A stretch of DNA of 64,000 nt from Mycogone perniciosa. Its lineage: Eukaryota > Ascomycota > Sordariomycetes > Hypocreales > Hypocreaceae. A model generated the notes under the pieces. That model searched no databases, had not been told where the DNA came from, and saw only the letters and a list, made by a program, of their open reading frames with translations. Shown one piece after another: positions 35,709-47,737 of this stretch. The stretch's first letter is position 1. The number at the start of each line of letters is the position of its first letter. The position numbers and the translations under genes were made by a program. The stretch covers positions 1-64,000 of the forward strand of contig JAOALB010000001.1 of the NCBI GenBank assembly GCA_025331125.1. Direction: 5' to 3'.

Positions 35709-35870
35709 TTAACGTCCGGGGTTAGGGCATGAGGGGCGACCGCAGTATCCCTCCCAGGTCTGAGTTCCACAATCTACGATCGTGGAGCAACCACAACCCG
35801 GCTTCTGCTCAGACTGCTTTGAGGTGCAGCCGCAGTAGGTCCAGTGCTGTCGAGTGATCCAGACACACAT
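35709..35870 (-). CDS. Small cysteine-rich protein of unknown function
   Basis: Single coding exon of 53 residues starting MCVWITRQHWTYCGC and ending CGRPSCPNPGR. It has eight cysteines (residues 2, 13, 15, 26, 28, 34, 43, 48), including two CGC triplets, and no signal peptide, so it is more likely an intracellular metal-binding or zinc-finger-like peptide than a secreted effector. Support for a real gene: a TATATAAA-like box about 420 bp upstream on the same strand, a CA-rich leader of fungal type after it, and a plausible leader intron (about 36002-36091, GTGTGT..TTTCTGTAG). Small fungal proteins with this cysteine style are common, but I cannot name a family. It could also be a chance frame. 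Confidence 0.5.
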   Translation of the reverse strand: MCVWITRQHWTYCGCTSKQSEQKPGCGCSTIVDCGTQTWEGYCGRPSCPNPGR

Positions 35871-36288
35871 GATGACTGAGATGTTCAAGGACGGCTCGAA
35901 AGGTAGGGTTGTGAAACTAGGCGCGGGATTGAGAGCAGGATGTCTTATAGAAAGAGACACTGCTCGAGGCTGGGTTGGACGATAGTGACTTCTGGACAAG
36001 ATCGTCTTGCTACAGAAAAGATGCCACAGTCAGTCTTATGTCTATGATGGAAAGACTCGAACCGTTCTCCCAATGTAGCAGAGATACACACCTTCAGAAG
36101 AGATGGGAGGCGGATGTGATGTGCCACGAGGAGGTCGAGGATTGTCTGGGATTGCAAAGACGAAGGCAAAGATTGGAACTGCTGAAGTCTTGAAAGCTTG
36201 GAGGATGTTGATTGCAGGTGTTCTTGTTGCTTTGGATGCTTGGTGAAGCTTGGGAGCTATCGAGAATTAGAGCAGATGATGTTTGTCG

Positions 36289-36298
36289 TTTATATACT
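36289..36298 (-). promoter_or_regulatory. TATA-like box upstream of the cysteine-rich gene
   Basis: On the minus strand the sequence reads AAGTATATAAACG. It is followed by an A/C-rich stretch of leader type toward the small gene. Confidence 0.45.
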
Positions 36299-36299
36299 T

Positions 36300-39200
36300 T
36301 GTGGAACAAAGACCTCGGGAGTGAATAGAGGCTGTGAATGAGTGTTGTTTGCCCATGGAAGTGATCACTCTTGCCCAGGAACAGGCCCCCCAAGGCAGAG
36401 AACAAGACAAGATGCCCACTTGGTCAAATGATGTGTGGATGTTGGGTGTTTGCTCCCGCTCCCCCCCGTCTTCCAGGCCCAGACAGCCGTTAGGTATCGG
36501 GGTGAAGAGCCAAGGGAGGGAACGTAGCGATATGGGAAGCAGAGAGACGTATGTTCGTGTTAGTTGTCAGGGTATATGCGCAAGTGTTGTGTGCGCTGTG
36601 TATCCATCTGCGTTGTGTGTCTGCTGTGTGATGCATGCAGGCTTCGGTCTGCCTTCTGGTCCGTTCTCCCGCAAGGGGCCTTTTCTGCGAGAGGCGTGAG
36701 GCTGTGAGGTGTGAAGAAGGAGATGTACTCTCCAGATTGGGTAGGATAGCCAGAGCATTATGGGGTTGGCAGTTTGCGAGTTACGTCAAGAACATCTGCG
36801 AGGGCTGCCGTGTGGGAACACCCGGTCGGGAGAACCTTTGAAGGAGATCAGAACCAACAAGACTTCCGTATCTGACCCCGGCCCATGTGTGTGTATGTGT
36901 ATGGATCGCCCACACGGGTGTGGCTCGAAGAAACAAGCATGTGGCCGAAGAATCTTCTGCATCGTAGTGGGGAAAGAAAACAGGGGATCTTTGTGGTGTG
37001 GAGGAAAGGAAAAATGGTAGTGGTATTGGTAGTGGCAGTAGAAGCAATGGTAATGTAGTAGTAGAAGTATTAGAAGAAAAGAGAGTGGAGGCGATAGTAG
37101 AATCGAAGGTTCCCAAGCAAGGCTTAACTTAACCCCCGCTGGTCCTGCCGTCCAACCTAACAAGACATTCGAGAAACCGCAAGGCGAGAGACCTGATTGG
37201 TAGGGCATGTCCCAAGCGTATGTTCCTAGACTTTATGGCGCTTTCTTTTATGTCATGCAATGCGATTGAGGGCTTAGGCCGAGAGAGCCGTCTTCTACTG
37301 GCAACCTACGACTTACAACCTGCCAGTCTTCCTTTACTTGACTAAAAAAATTCTTCGAGGCTCTCTTCGTCTTATTGTTAATGGCACCCTCTTTCTTTGT
37401 GTTGGGGTGTTGGGAGAAGCAGACGGTGTGAGCTCACGACTTACACGCCATCGCGCATGGTTTTTCTAGGCTTGGGTCGGGGGAACAACGAATCGGTTCT
37501 ATGGGCATGCTCAGACGACCGGATGAGGGTCCCTTGTACTCGGAAGGGGAACGGAAAGGGACGCTGCGTATGTATGCATCTGGCTGGATCGTCGTACCGG
37601 GCACTAGTGTCTTGGTGTACATGTAGGCAAGGCAAAGTGACTGGGATAATTGATGGTGCTACTAGTAGGGTATACTAGTAACATTACGGTTGGATAGATG
37701 GGGGGGTTTTGGCAATGGTCGAGAGTGATCGCGTATGCATCGTGGCCTCGCAGATCAAGGATGGGTATAGGGAGGTGCAGCAATAGCGGATGAACACGCA
37801 TCAAGAACAGACAGGGAATCTTGCAGTAGCATCACCGCATTGTCTATCCGTAGTGCGTCCTTGATTCTGTCTGTCTGACTGCCCATAACTACACGCACGA
37901 TAATACCCAAGCCCCCTGTCTCCGTCTTCCTAGCCGGGAGACAGACGCCAACACGAAAAACGGGACGCGCGGGTCACACAAAAAGTCGTCATGGAATAGC
38001 CACTTTTCCTGTTAGTACATGTTTGCGAGCACCGCACAAGACAGCAGTCGATCCCCAACATCGAATTTGGCTGGAAGCCTTGCACTGGCTCCAGAAGCTG
38101 GGGGAGTGTAGGGTCACTGAGTGAGAAAGGGGGCTATGGGGACGCGGGTCGAGATCTGGTTTGCGGTCGGCATGGGCGATGACGGACAGGTGAGTAATTC
38201 TACACCTCAGCTTTGTGTATGTACATGCGAGTGTGTGTTGGTTCTAAGAAAAAGGCCAAGCCGCTGCTCTGTTGCGCCTCCAAAAGGCGACGGGGGTATC
38301 ACAAGCGTTAGACGCCCAGTGGAGCCAATGGATGTCGCACATGATCCGCGGTGAGCGCCGTCTTCTTGAGAGATAGCCACGGGGTCTCTCAGTAATGCCT
38401 ACTGCTGTAAGCCTGATAAGGTAGGAGGAGGATTCCGAAGCAAGAAGATGTTGTTGTTGGTCGTTTGGTGGGAAAAAGTCGACAAGCTCGGCTCTGTGGC
38501 CAACAACACCCGCGTTTTTTTTTCTCCCTTGTCCCACCTCGTGTCTTAGCGGATACACACCAAATGAAGTGTATGTATGTACCTCACTTCCAAGCTTGAA
38601 AAGTTTGGGCCATGATCTTATGTGTTACGATATCAAAGGCGAAGCCGAGGCCATCCTGCAGCGAGTGGATGGACAAGTCTTGCAGCAGCTTGTTTGTCGT
38701 CTGTGTCTTGCATCTGTAGTGTCGTTCGATGCCATTGAGGAAAACCCACTTGATCAATTCTGGAACTCTGCGACACTCGGACTAGCAAATTAATTTCCTT
38801 TGTGGCTTTGACAACGTCCACAGCATCTCTTTGACACATTCGGTGAGCCGGCGACGTCAGTTTCTGTGAGCAGCCTGCAGGTCGGCGTGGTTGCACATAT
38901 CGGAAGAACAGGTTGGAACTCGGCTTTTGCGTCAATCCACGTAAAAGAACCATCACGTCGCTTACTTCTCTCCTTTCCCCTTGACCTGTAAGTGCGGTCC
39001 ACACAACGCAGGCGTCTTCCCTCCCACACCAAAGGGGGTGTGGCTTTGACCACGGCTTAATAGAACACGACTAGAAGACACTTGATCAAGTACTACTGCA
39101 ACGCATTCGTAGTGAGGTGGGCTGTGGAGATGAAAGCAAGAGGCAGCAGTGTCTGCAGATCTGGATGAGGTGACTGACCAGCCCTCGCATTGGTGGTAAA

Positions 39201-42200
39201 GCCAGACAAAGGCCCCCTTCTCATCTCCTCATCTGCCTGGAGCGAGAGCACGAGAGTACGAGAGCACATAGAGTCATAGCTCTACAATTGATGGCATCCG
39301 TCAGTATCGGGATTGGAGGAGCCAAATTGCAGGGACGGACCCAACAGCATTGGTTCCTGTGAACTGTGTGGACTGTGGAACTGGTGGCGTTCGATGTCGG
39401 CTCTGCCGTCCAGGAACCACTGATCAAGGGGTTGATTGATTCTCACGCATACGCCGAGCGGGGCATCGAACGTCTTTTTGGATTGCGATCAAGAGTAGTA
39501 AGTAATACCCGCAAACACCACATCACATCATTTGTATCAGCACCCGAATCAGTGCGCAAAAGCTTGGGAAATAAAAATCGGGACCAGGTTTCGCCGATTG
39601 CTTGGTTACCACAAGGGCAGCCCGACGAGAGGATGGTCTGTAGGCCATTCCGAGGCGAGTAAGCCAGCTGTTAGAGGTTGTCTCTGATCTGCATCCGGAA
39701 GTTATCGTATACGCCCTGAGCAACCTTGGTCCAGAGGATAGGCAGCTGGTCAGAAGATGATTACCTAGATAATTCGAGTACGCCTACTTAGGCTGAAGAT
39801 CTGGCATACGAAGCAGACTCCGGCTGTATACAGAAATGTCCGGACCTGTTCGTGTACTACCATGACTCTTTCGGCGTGGGCATCATCGAGCACTAGTCGG
39901 ATATTGCCTGTCTCGGAGTCGCTGAGCCCCGTAATCAATTCAAAAGCACCTGTTGCCTTGTTTTGCAATGGAATTGGATATAATACAATGCCATTGTCTG
40001 GTGCTGGATACCTTGGTAGACACATTACATACACGAGATACTTTGTACCTCTCTATCAACTCTCGCTTAGTGGGGCACTGTCCTGTCAGAGCGGGGGCTC
40101 AACACCCACAAGCGCGGCTGTGTGGACATGACCTTTCTTTTCCTCCATTCACACATCACCACAAGCGACGTTCAGGGGTCATCAGGCGCCGGCCGCCGAT
40201 AAGATGGCAATAAGCGCATCGGCTAATGTCTTTTGCTCTCTCACTGCTTCGTCATCTATGAATGAATGCCCCAGGAAGAGCCAAGGGAGAAGATAGAGAG
40301 TGGGAGACACGTCAGGAGAGCCGGCCAGTTCCCGAAAATCGCGCGGTCCGAATTGAGAATCCGTTGCAGCAGCTGGCGTGGGAGACCCCCTTTCACGCAA
40401 ACCCGAGCCATCGTCAATCATCCAAGCACAAGATGCTGGAGCTCCACCTTGATGCCTCTCGTCGTGTTGGTCCTTGCGCTTGTTGAGTGCGGATGCACAG
40501 CTGCGGGCGCGCCGCAGACGCCAGAAGCAACAATTCCATGGAACATGCAAGCCGTTGTGGTCTCATCTCGAGATCTCTCATTCGATACCAAGCCTTGTCC
40601 ACCTCGTACCGACGACACCCTTGAACTGTTTGTATCATGTGTCCGAACCGGATTTGATATGGTTTGAACACGACTTGTCCGACCTCGCCCTCTCCGCCTT
40701 GTCAGGATGGACAGCCGGGCAAACTGGAACCACATGTGGCGTGTTGATCTGTGACCGAAGCTCCTGTGTCATGTATGTTACCATGGCTCTCTCACTACCT
40801 TGCAAGCGTTGCTTGATTGCTTGCTGATTTCTCCCCGTGGTTGTGGTTCCGGCTGTGGTTGCTGTCTCCCTACAACTTGTGTATATTTTTGTCTCCTATA
40901 TTCATCATTGATTCGTGTTCCCAGCATGCTGGGTTGATTGTCTACATGACGGCGGTCGCGAGTGCGGCCTTCGCGATCTTCCCGCTCACGGCTCAATGCG
41001 GCCTCCTATGCGACCTTGACAGTTGCCGTGCTGGGTGGGCATTGCCGGCTTGCAAGCAGGTAGATGGCCATAATGCCGACCTTACCTGTTCGCTCACCCC
41101 CTCAATCTTCAAATGAGATACTAGTGATGCAAGGTGCAGCATCCTACGGGCCCTTTGTCAACCTGGTCGACTAGGCACTATTCATTGCAGCAAACCCGAT
41201 GACAACGTTGCCCCTATTCGACTTGGTACAGACAAATGCTGCATCAAGGCACCCTAGCCTCGTCCTGCTCGTGGTGCATAATACATAATCCACCATCCAC
41301 ACACCACCATTTAGCGGATCCAACGGCCTGACCCTGGCACATTTCACCGCAGTCAAGTGATTTTGGCGCGCCTGGACAGACGCGGTACTCTCCACCAAGT
41401 TCCACCGCGAAGCATAACCTATGTCATAGCCGACTAACTTGCTCAACAACCACCATCCAACACGCTACATGTATGAGTGAGCGGCGTTTAGCGGTAGTGT
41501 GGTCGCTTCCTTACACCGCGGCTTGACAAGTCACGCCGCAAGCGAACAACCGCACCCGCTGCCGCCATGCATACCTTTGTTCACCGCGACGCCACAGGAT
41601 GATAGCCAAGGGGATCCAAGACCCGACTGCATGTTTGTTCTAACCAGGGCAAGCGTACCGAAAAGTTGTCAGAGCTGAGTCGTATACTAATGTGAGCAAC
41701 CATCTTTGTCTAAGAGCATCTGCCACACAACAGTCTGTGTCGGTGTCTCTGAATTCCAAATTGTCACCAAGCTGCAGCCACCACACCATCACGACCACCG
41801 CAATGAAAAAGGAGAAGAGATATCATGTCATGCTTCGGCCCTTCCGTAAAAGGAGCCGAAGTTTGGGAGCAAGCGGGTCTTGGCCGCAGCAATGAGATGT
41901 CATCAGTGCAGCTCAGGATGGATTCCGCTCTTGGTTCTGGCAACTATGAGCGAAATTTCTTGTAATCAGTCCCCATCAAGGCGGAATGGGGTCAGTCGCG
42001 GGTTCGCAGGCCAGCCAAGTCTATGGAGACCTGGGGGCAGACAAAGGGGGGATCGATCCCTTGTCTAGCGCGCACATTGACGACCAAAGAGGCGCGACTT
42101 GTCGTCTATTCGAAAGAAAAGCGCTTTGCTACCACGACGAGCAACTTGACTGGCGGTTGCGTTAACGTTGACGCCCATGCCGAGTAGCTGGATGTGATGT

Positions 42201-45088
42201 CTAGGAGTCTTGGGTCGGTGGACCAATCAAAACTCGTTCTAAGCGCCGCGATTACTGCCCATGGTAAACCCGACCCACCATCCCATGGAAGGCTTAGAGA
42301 ATGTCAGGGGTTAGAGCTCCCGTTGTACTATGTGTACTATCGTCCAGATGTTGAATTCCCTGGGAAATGAGCATCCAGCATACAGTTAATATGCAGTTGA
42401 CCATTTTTCTGGAGAGAGCCAACTTCCACTATCGGGTAAACGAAATGCTGTTGGTGGCTCCAACAGAGGCATCTTGTACTCTCTTAGCTAATAGGTTCAG
42501 GCAAGTTTCATTCGGATGGCTCGGTGAGAGAGACGAGATTCGTAAAACACATGGAGGCTAGCTGATCCGACGAAGGGGCATACGAGGTGACAGCCGCTTA
42601 GCCAGCAACGACGCCAACCCTACAACAAAGACGGTGTGGATGCCTGCATCTCGATCAATTCAATCACCAACAAAGATGTAAGTCAAGTCGGGGGATGAAC
42701 TACTTTGAGTCCTCTAAGTCCGATCCTAGTCTTGCGCATCCCTCACCCTTGGATGGAGAGGCCAAGCTATGTCTTCATCAAGACTGGTGTGATTTGATCC
42801 ACCCTTCCACAGATTCTCCATCATCTATGGCTGTTAGTCGTTGGAGTTTGCACTTGACCAACAGATTGGCGCATGATTTTGCTGCAAGTTAACAGCGAGG
42901 AAGTTGCCCTCAATATATTTCCTCGTCTAAAACGTCTTTGGACCAGAGCCCCATATGACGACGGAAAGTGTCCTCGTTCATTATGCGAGCACAACATACT
43001 TGCCACAAGACCTTCGCCCGGGATATCGATTCGTCGGCAAACCCCCTAAACTCGTTCTTGCCTCCACGAGGAGGGAGTGTTGGTGCATAGATGGTACGTC
43101 ATGGTTGCATCAAACAAAACACCTGAGAGTTGTGAAGCTTGACTCTGAAGCCACGACATCCCGGGTGTGTGATGTCATGACCCTACACAGCTGATGCTTT
43201 GTGATAGACTGTCCCAGACGACAGGTTCAGCTTCCATTTTCACTTGTCCGCTGACACCTCCGCTTTTAGCCATGCACACGACCTAGGATTCTTGCCGAGC
43301 CCCTTTGAGGACATAAACGCATGACTTCGTTTTGTTAATCGAATCTTGCCACCAACGTTTGAAGTCCCTGTGACGCAAAGAGTCTACCTACATGTGGGCT
43401 TCGTTTTCATGGACGTTGGTACGATTGAGGCGCGGACAAATATCAGGCAGAATGGTGGCAAAGTGAACCGCACTTGACGTACTTGCACAACCATCGACAG
43501 TAATGATTTGTGGTACCTCTTGGTTGGGCATCTTTGCTTTGTTGGTCGAGCAATGCCAGCGTCGCAGGGTGAGAACCATCAATCGTCACAGTTGGGCATA
43601 TCAGACGCTGCGCAATATACTTCAAGAATCATGTCTATCCGACGCACTCCCCAAAGGGTACTATGTCGTCATTGTGGTGAGTTGCCTGGAGGGATTGAGG
43701 GGACAAGGCGCAGCAATCGGTTAACCTCGGGACAGAAGACATCGTTGAGGCGGGCAAAGAGTTGATCAGATGAAAAAGCTCTGACAACACCAGATAAGAC
43801 AAACACAAGGACGATAAGGGGAAACGACGGCTAAAAAAGCTTGTCGTCCAAGTAAGCTCGGCTCCTCCCCCGCACCATATGCGACCCAAACCAGGCACAT
43901 AGAAGAGTTTGAGCTTGAAAGGTGGCATCCCGATCCCGGTTCCGAAAAATCCCTTTGGTCAGCGGAGGACGCATCCAATAGGCCGCGAGGATCGACCGGG
44001 AGCTACGGCCTTTGCCCCGGATCTTTTTCATCTTCCTAGCCCTCCGTCAGAGCCTCAAGTGGAGCTCGGCGTCCGTGACATTCAACGTCAGTCCAGCGAT
44101 CGTATGTTCGTGATGGTGATGTTGTTTCTTGGAGCTCCCTTTGGCCGGGAGAAATGGTGCGCTCCCCTGCAGTTCGGATAAACCATGGCTCGTTATGCTC
44201 CTTTCCATCGCGTCACTGTTTTTGCGGAGATTGCGCTATGCCTTTTGTGAGTCGCACGTGGGCTGTGCTTATCTCCTTTGCCGCGAAGACCGCCAGGCCG
44301 AGAGAACCGGACAGAATACTAATAGTACTAATAACTGGTGAGCCCGGGCCAGCGTGGGGGGAGGTTTCATTATCATTGGTGCTCCGAGGGGGCCAATCTG
44401 CTGATAAATGCAGAGGAAGCTTGGAAGAGGGCGAAGAAAAGAGCACAAATTCGAGACAGGATCAGATCATGGCCTATGTTATTGGTCATTGCCGCATCCT
44501 CCACGTCTAGGAGCGAAGCGTCCCAACCCAAATAGAGAAAGAGGATGGCCACCGTCTGGGAAACCGCGATATTGAGCAATATCTATCTCGTTCGCATAAG
44601 AGCCAAGTAGCCACAGTGCTATTGGCCCTATTGGAATGGGCGTGGGTTGCGACATTCGCCAGGATGCCACCATGGCCACGTCTCAGCCAATGCCTAGTAC
44701 TAGTGATGTCGTAGTACGGAGTACATATTGGTGGCATGTCATGGTCTGGAAGAAGCCCATGGAACCCATGCTCCGGATCTTGCACGGCCCCCATCTCAGC
44801 CGGAGTGACGGATTGACACTAAATATTGATATGTATGGCGCTGCATACGTCACTTCAGACATGATAACATCCCACGGTAGTACAGGCATTAGTTCTGGGG
44901 ACATAAAAGCACGTTACCCTCCATGCTCCCCGTCTTTATCCATTCTCTCTTCCCATTCTGTCTCTCATATCAAAACAGGCAGTCTTAACATCATCCCTCC
45001 TTCAAACCAGTGCTTCGACTTCGACACACCTAACTTGACTACAATCCTTCCATCATTCCACCAGAGACCAAACACACAAAGCTACGAT
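36300..45088. other. 8.7-kb gene-free stretch upstream of the tandem-module gene
   Basis: No frame here shows a known domain, convincing splice pattern or strong coding bias. Base composition is ordinary (not AT-rich), so this does not look like a mutated transposon graveyard. Weak candidates are a 71-codon frame with a signal-like N-terminus at 40452-40667 (+) and a protein-like frame at 39765-40034 (-). GTACGGAGTAC is at about 44714. A TATA-like ATAAAAG is at 44903-44909, near the next gene. Confidence 0.45.
44902..44910 (+). promoter_or_regulatory. TATA-like box of the tandem-module gene
   Basis: CATAAAAGC lies about 180 bp before the ATG at 45089. It is followed by a pyrimidine-rich then A/C-rich leader, a typical strong fungal promoter layout. 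Confidence 0.5.
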
Positions 45089-45613
45089 ATGTCATCTTCC
45101 TCCGTCGACTTTGCTCGGGCTGCCCTTGCCCAGCAACGACCTTCTTTCTTCCTGTCTCTTGCGCCGGCCACCTCTGCTTCTTATCCTCAAATGCCTGCCA
45201 GTCGCCCTTCGGTGGTATCCGCAGTCGAGACTCCTCGTACGCGGCGGGCTTCCTCGAGCTCTACCACTGGCTTCCGAGTTCTCAAGCTCGGTCCCGTTTA
45301 CTGGGGTCAGCACGGGGATGATCACAAGGAGGACTTTCATGATGTCGATCCCGCCTCCCCTCCTTCACCTGCTCTCTCCGAGCCCCCTTCAACCTTCCTC
45401 TCTCTTGCGCCAGCCACGTCGGCTTCTTATCCCCAGATGCCTACAAGCCGCCCCATTGTTTCGAGAGAGAGCGCAGTCGACGAGACCCATTCACGAAGGT
45501 CCTCGTCGAGCTCTGTCGCTACCGGCTTCAGGGTGCTGAAGCTCGGACCTGTGTACTGGGGCGAACACGCGGATGACCACAAGGGCGACTTTCACGATGT
45601 CATTTCTGGTTAA
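45089..45613 (+). CDS. Protein of two tandem modules ending in the LGPVYWGxH motif, unknown function
   Basis: Single exon, 174 residues, no signal peptide or membrane segment. The protein is an internal duplication. Residues 19-86 and 101-171 each begin FLSLAPATSASYPQMP and end with GFRVLKLGPVYWG followed by a His/Asp-rich end (DDHKxDFHDV). Between these blocks each copy has a Ser-rich basic linker with RRxSSSSS, a possible kinase site. The second copy is four residues longer in the linker. DNA of the two copies is also similar, so the duplication is not ancient or is under constraint. I do not recognise the family. The aromatic-Gly-His-Asp motif could bind metal or a partner; that is a guess. 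A TATA-like box and a CT/CA-rich leader suggest strong, perhaps inducible, expression. Confidence 0.72.
   Translation: MSSSSVDFARAALAQQRPSFFLSLAPATSASYPQMPASRPSVVSAVETPRTRRASSSSTTGFRVLKLGPVYWGQHGDDHKEDFHDVDPASPPSPALSEPPSTFLSLAPATSASYPQMPTSRPIVSRESAVDETHSRRSSSSSVATGFRVLKLGPVYWGEHADDHKGDFHDVISG
45143..45346 (+). repeat. Module 1 of the internal duplication
   Basis: First copy (residues 19-86) of the duplicated coding unit. Confidence 0.85.
45389..45601 (+). repeat. Module 2 of the internal duplication
   Basis: Second copy (residues 101-171), matching the first at both DNA and protein level. Confidence 0.85.
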
Positions 45614-47737
45614 ATATGCAAGGGGGAAAGGATTACGGCAAAAATTGTTTTGTGATTATGCGCGCATGGAATGAAACAAGCGGGACTGTTTTGGAACATC
45701 AAAAGTTTTGGAAAATGCGATATTACCACGGACTTTTTTTTTTTTTTGTCACGGGAGAGGGAGAGCAATGAAAGCCCTCCGTTGGCATCTCTTGGCACGG
45801 AATACCCTTGGCTTGGCGTCTCATTTTGGGCCACATGATATCGGCTATTGGGAAGAATGATAACATATATGGATTTACTACTACGTTTTGGGAAAGCTGC
45901 GTTTGGTGAGCGTACGAAGCTGTAGCACAATAAGATGACAAAATTATGGCAAACCTTGCTTTTGTGAAACACCTACGAGTACGGTGATGCAACGTAGGCT
46001 GTGTGGTTGGTTTAAGCTTGAAGCTTATCAGTGCGCCTGTGTCTGAAGGCCAAGGTCTAGATTCGAGATTGAAGTGAGACAGGTATACGCAAGCGTCTTC
46101 TTGTGTGAGAAATCTACTACTCCATACACACTGCTACCTGTATGTGGCGGCGTTCTTCGAGAAACACGAATAGTCCAAGTCCTTGGGGTTAGAGACATGT
46201 CCACTTTCTTTCTCCCTTTGCTTTCTTTGCTTCTCCCCACCATGAAGAAAAAGTATGCGCTGGCAAGAGAGAATGTGTACGGAGTGCTCCGTATGTCAAT
46301 CAATATAAAGGGATTGAGTGACACACACACCACCACCGCCACCACCACTGTTTATGCAAGCATAACCTGATATTTGATACGGGTCAACGAATAATAGTAT
46401 TTCCTCGTCTTTAGGGTTGTGCTGCACCATGACCTCGTTTGAGGGGTGCTGATCAATCACATGATGCAGATACAGACCAGGGTTACTGAGACACAGAAAA
46501 GAAAATTTTAACAGGTTTGCTCGCTTGCTTGCTTTGAAATTGGGGTTCTTGTTGAGATAAGCGTGAGTGAGACAAGTGTTGTGTGTTTTGATACTAGTAG
46601 AAGTACTCCTAGTAGTACTCCGTAGTACAAGTAAGATGGAAGTGCGGGGGAAGAGGAAGAAGGGGTTGGGGCGTGGGGTTGCGGAGATTAAAATGAGTAG
46701 GAAGTACGAGCACCTACGTGAGGGTTACATTGCGAAAATACGGTGAATGAGAGTGGAATGGAGGTATCGGCTGAGTAGTGTTTGGGTATCTGCGACAGAT
46801 GGTTGGGTTCGTTCGTTGTCCCGGGGAAGCCGTAGGCGATGTGGGAATTGAGCACGTTGTGCGGATATTGGCGAAGAATGGTTGATCTACGAAGTATGGA
46901 GTTGTACAAAGTATTACTGAATACGGGGTAGTAGCAGTAACGGAGCACCCTACAGCGTACGCTTTTCTGGGCGTGTCGTGTGTCCTTTGTTATTCTTATT
47001 ATTTATTTTTCATTTTCGTCTGTGTATTTATGAGTATCGTCTGGGGAATGTTTCTGACAGTTCTTCATCTTGACAGATCCCCCGATGTCCCCACACAGAG
47101 AAAAGCGTGGAGCACCCTGTCATGACCCTGGTCTAGCTGAGAGTGGTTCCATCTAACTGGTGCCTCGGATTTCCCCTTTTGTGGTCTCGTAGCTATGATT
47201 CCTTCAGCCCCGGTTGACTGGAGATTTCGGATTGTTTGTTGTTTTATCTATTTCTGGTTGTAGGGATTCACTCTGTCGTAGCCATATCGTATTATTGGAA
47301 GTCAAGCCATGGCTGTCATGACGTCGCTAGCTCTAAGCATTTCGTTAGCTTTATCTTGGCTAAAGATGGACCACATCTTACTCAAGTCGCGAGGAACGAA
47401 GATGTTCACTATAGCCTGTGCTGAACTTCGCCCTTGAACTATTGAACTATGGAATATAGGTTAAGAAGCTGGTTGATTCGTCTTTAGCATCCAACACCAA
47501 CCACAAGACTACCTAAACCATTTGTTGTATGAAATGACTTCCTCCATACTTATGCTACATATCACAACCTGAAAAGAAGAAGAGAGTTGAATGTCATAGT
47601 ATATCGTTTCCACAGCTACTGGCCACTCAACTCATAATTTCACTCTGTCATGTAACAGGAAAGGTAAGCAAGCTCTAGGCCAAGAGCAATTCGTAGAGTA
47701 AACAGACAAACCCGCCCCATCTCATACCGCATCTCAC
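45614..47737. other. Intergenic region with T run and repeats
   Basis: About 2.1 kb. A run of about 17 T is near 45733-45749. A CACCAC-type run is near 46324-46348. GTACGGAGTGCTCCGTATG is near 46276 and a TAGTACTCCGTAGTAC element near 46612. No gene is supported. Confidence 0.5.

Noticed and set aside
36045..36075. GGTTCGAGTC on the minus strand, a perfect B-box-like T arm
   Set aside because: No matching A-box, acceptor stem or anticodon arm could be placed. It lies in the presumed leader intron of the small cysteine-rich gene.
47236..47424. Short plus-strand frame with a hydrophobic start, signal-peptide-like
   Set aside because: It has no ATG at the hydrophobic start, only TTG, and no promoter or conservation hint.
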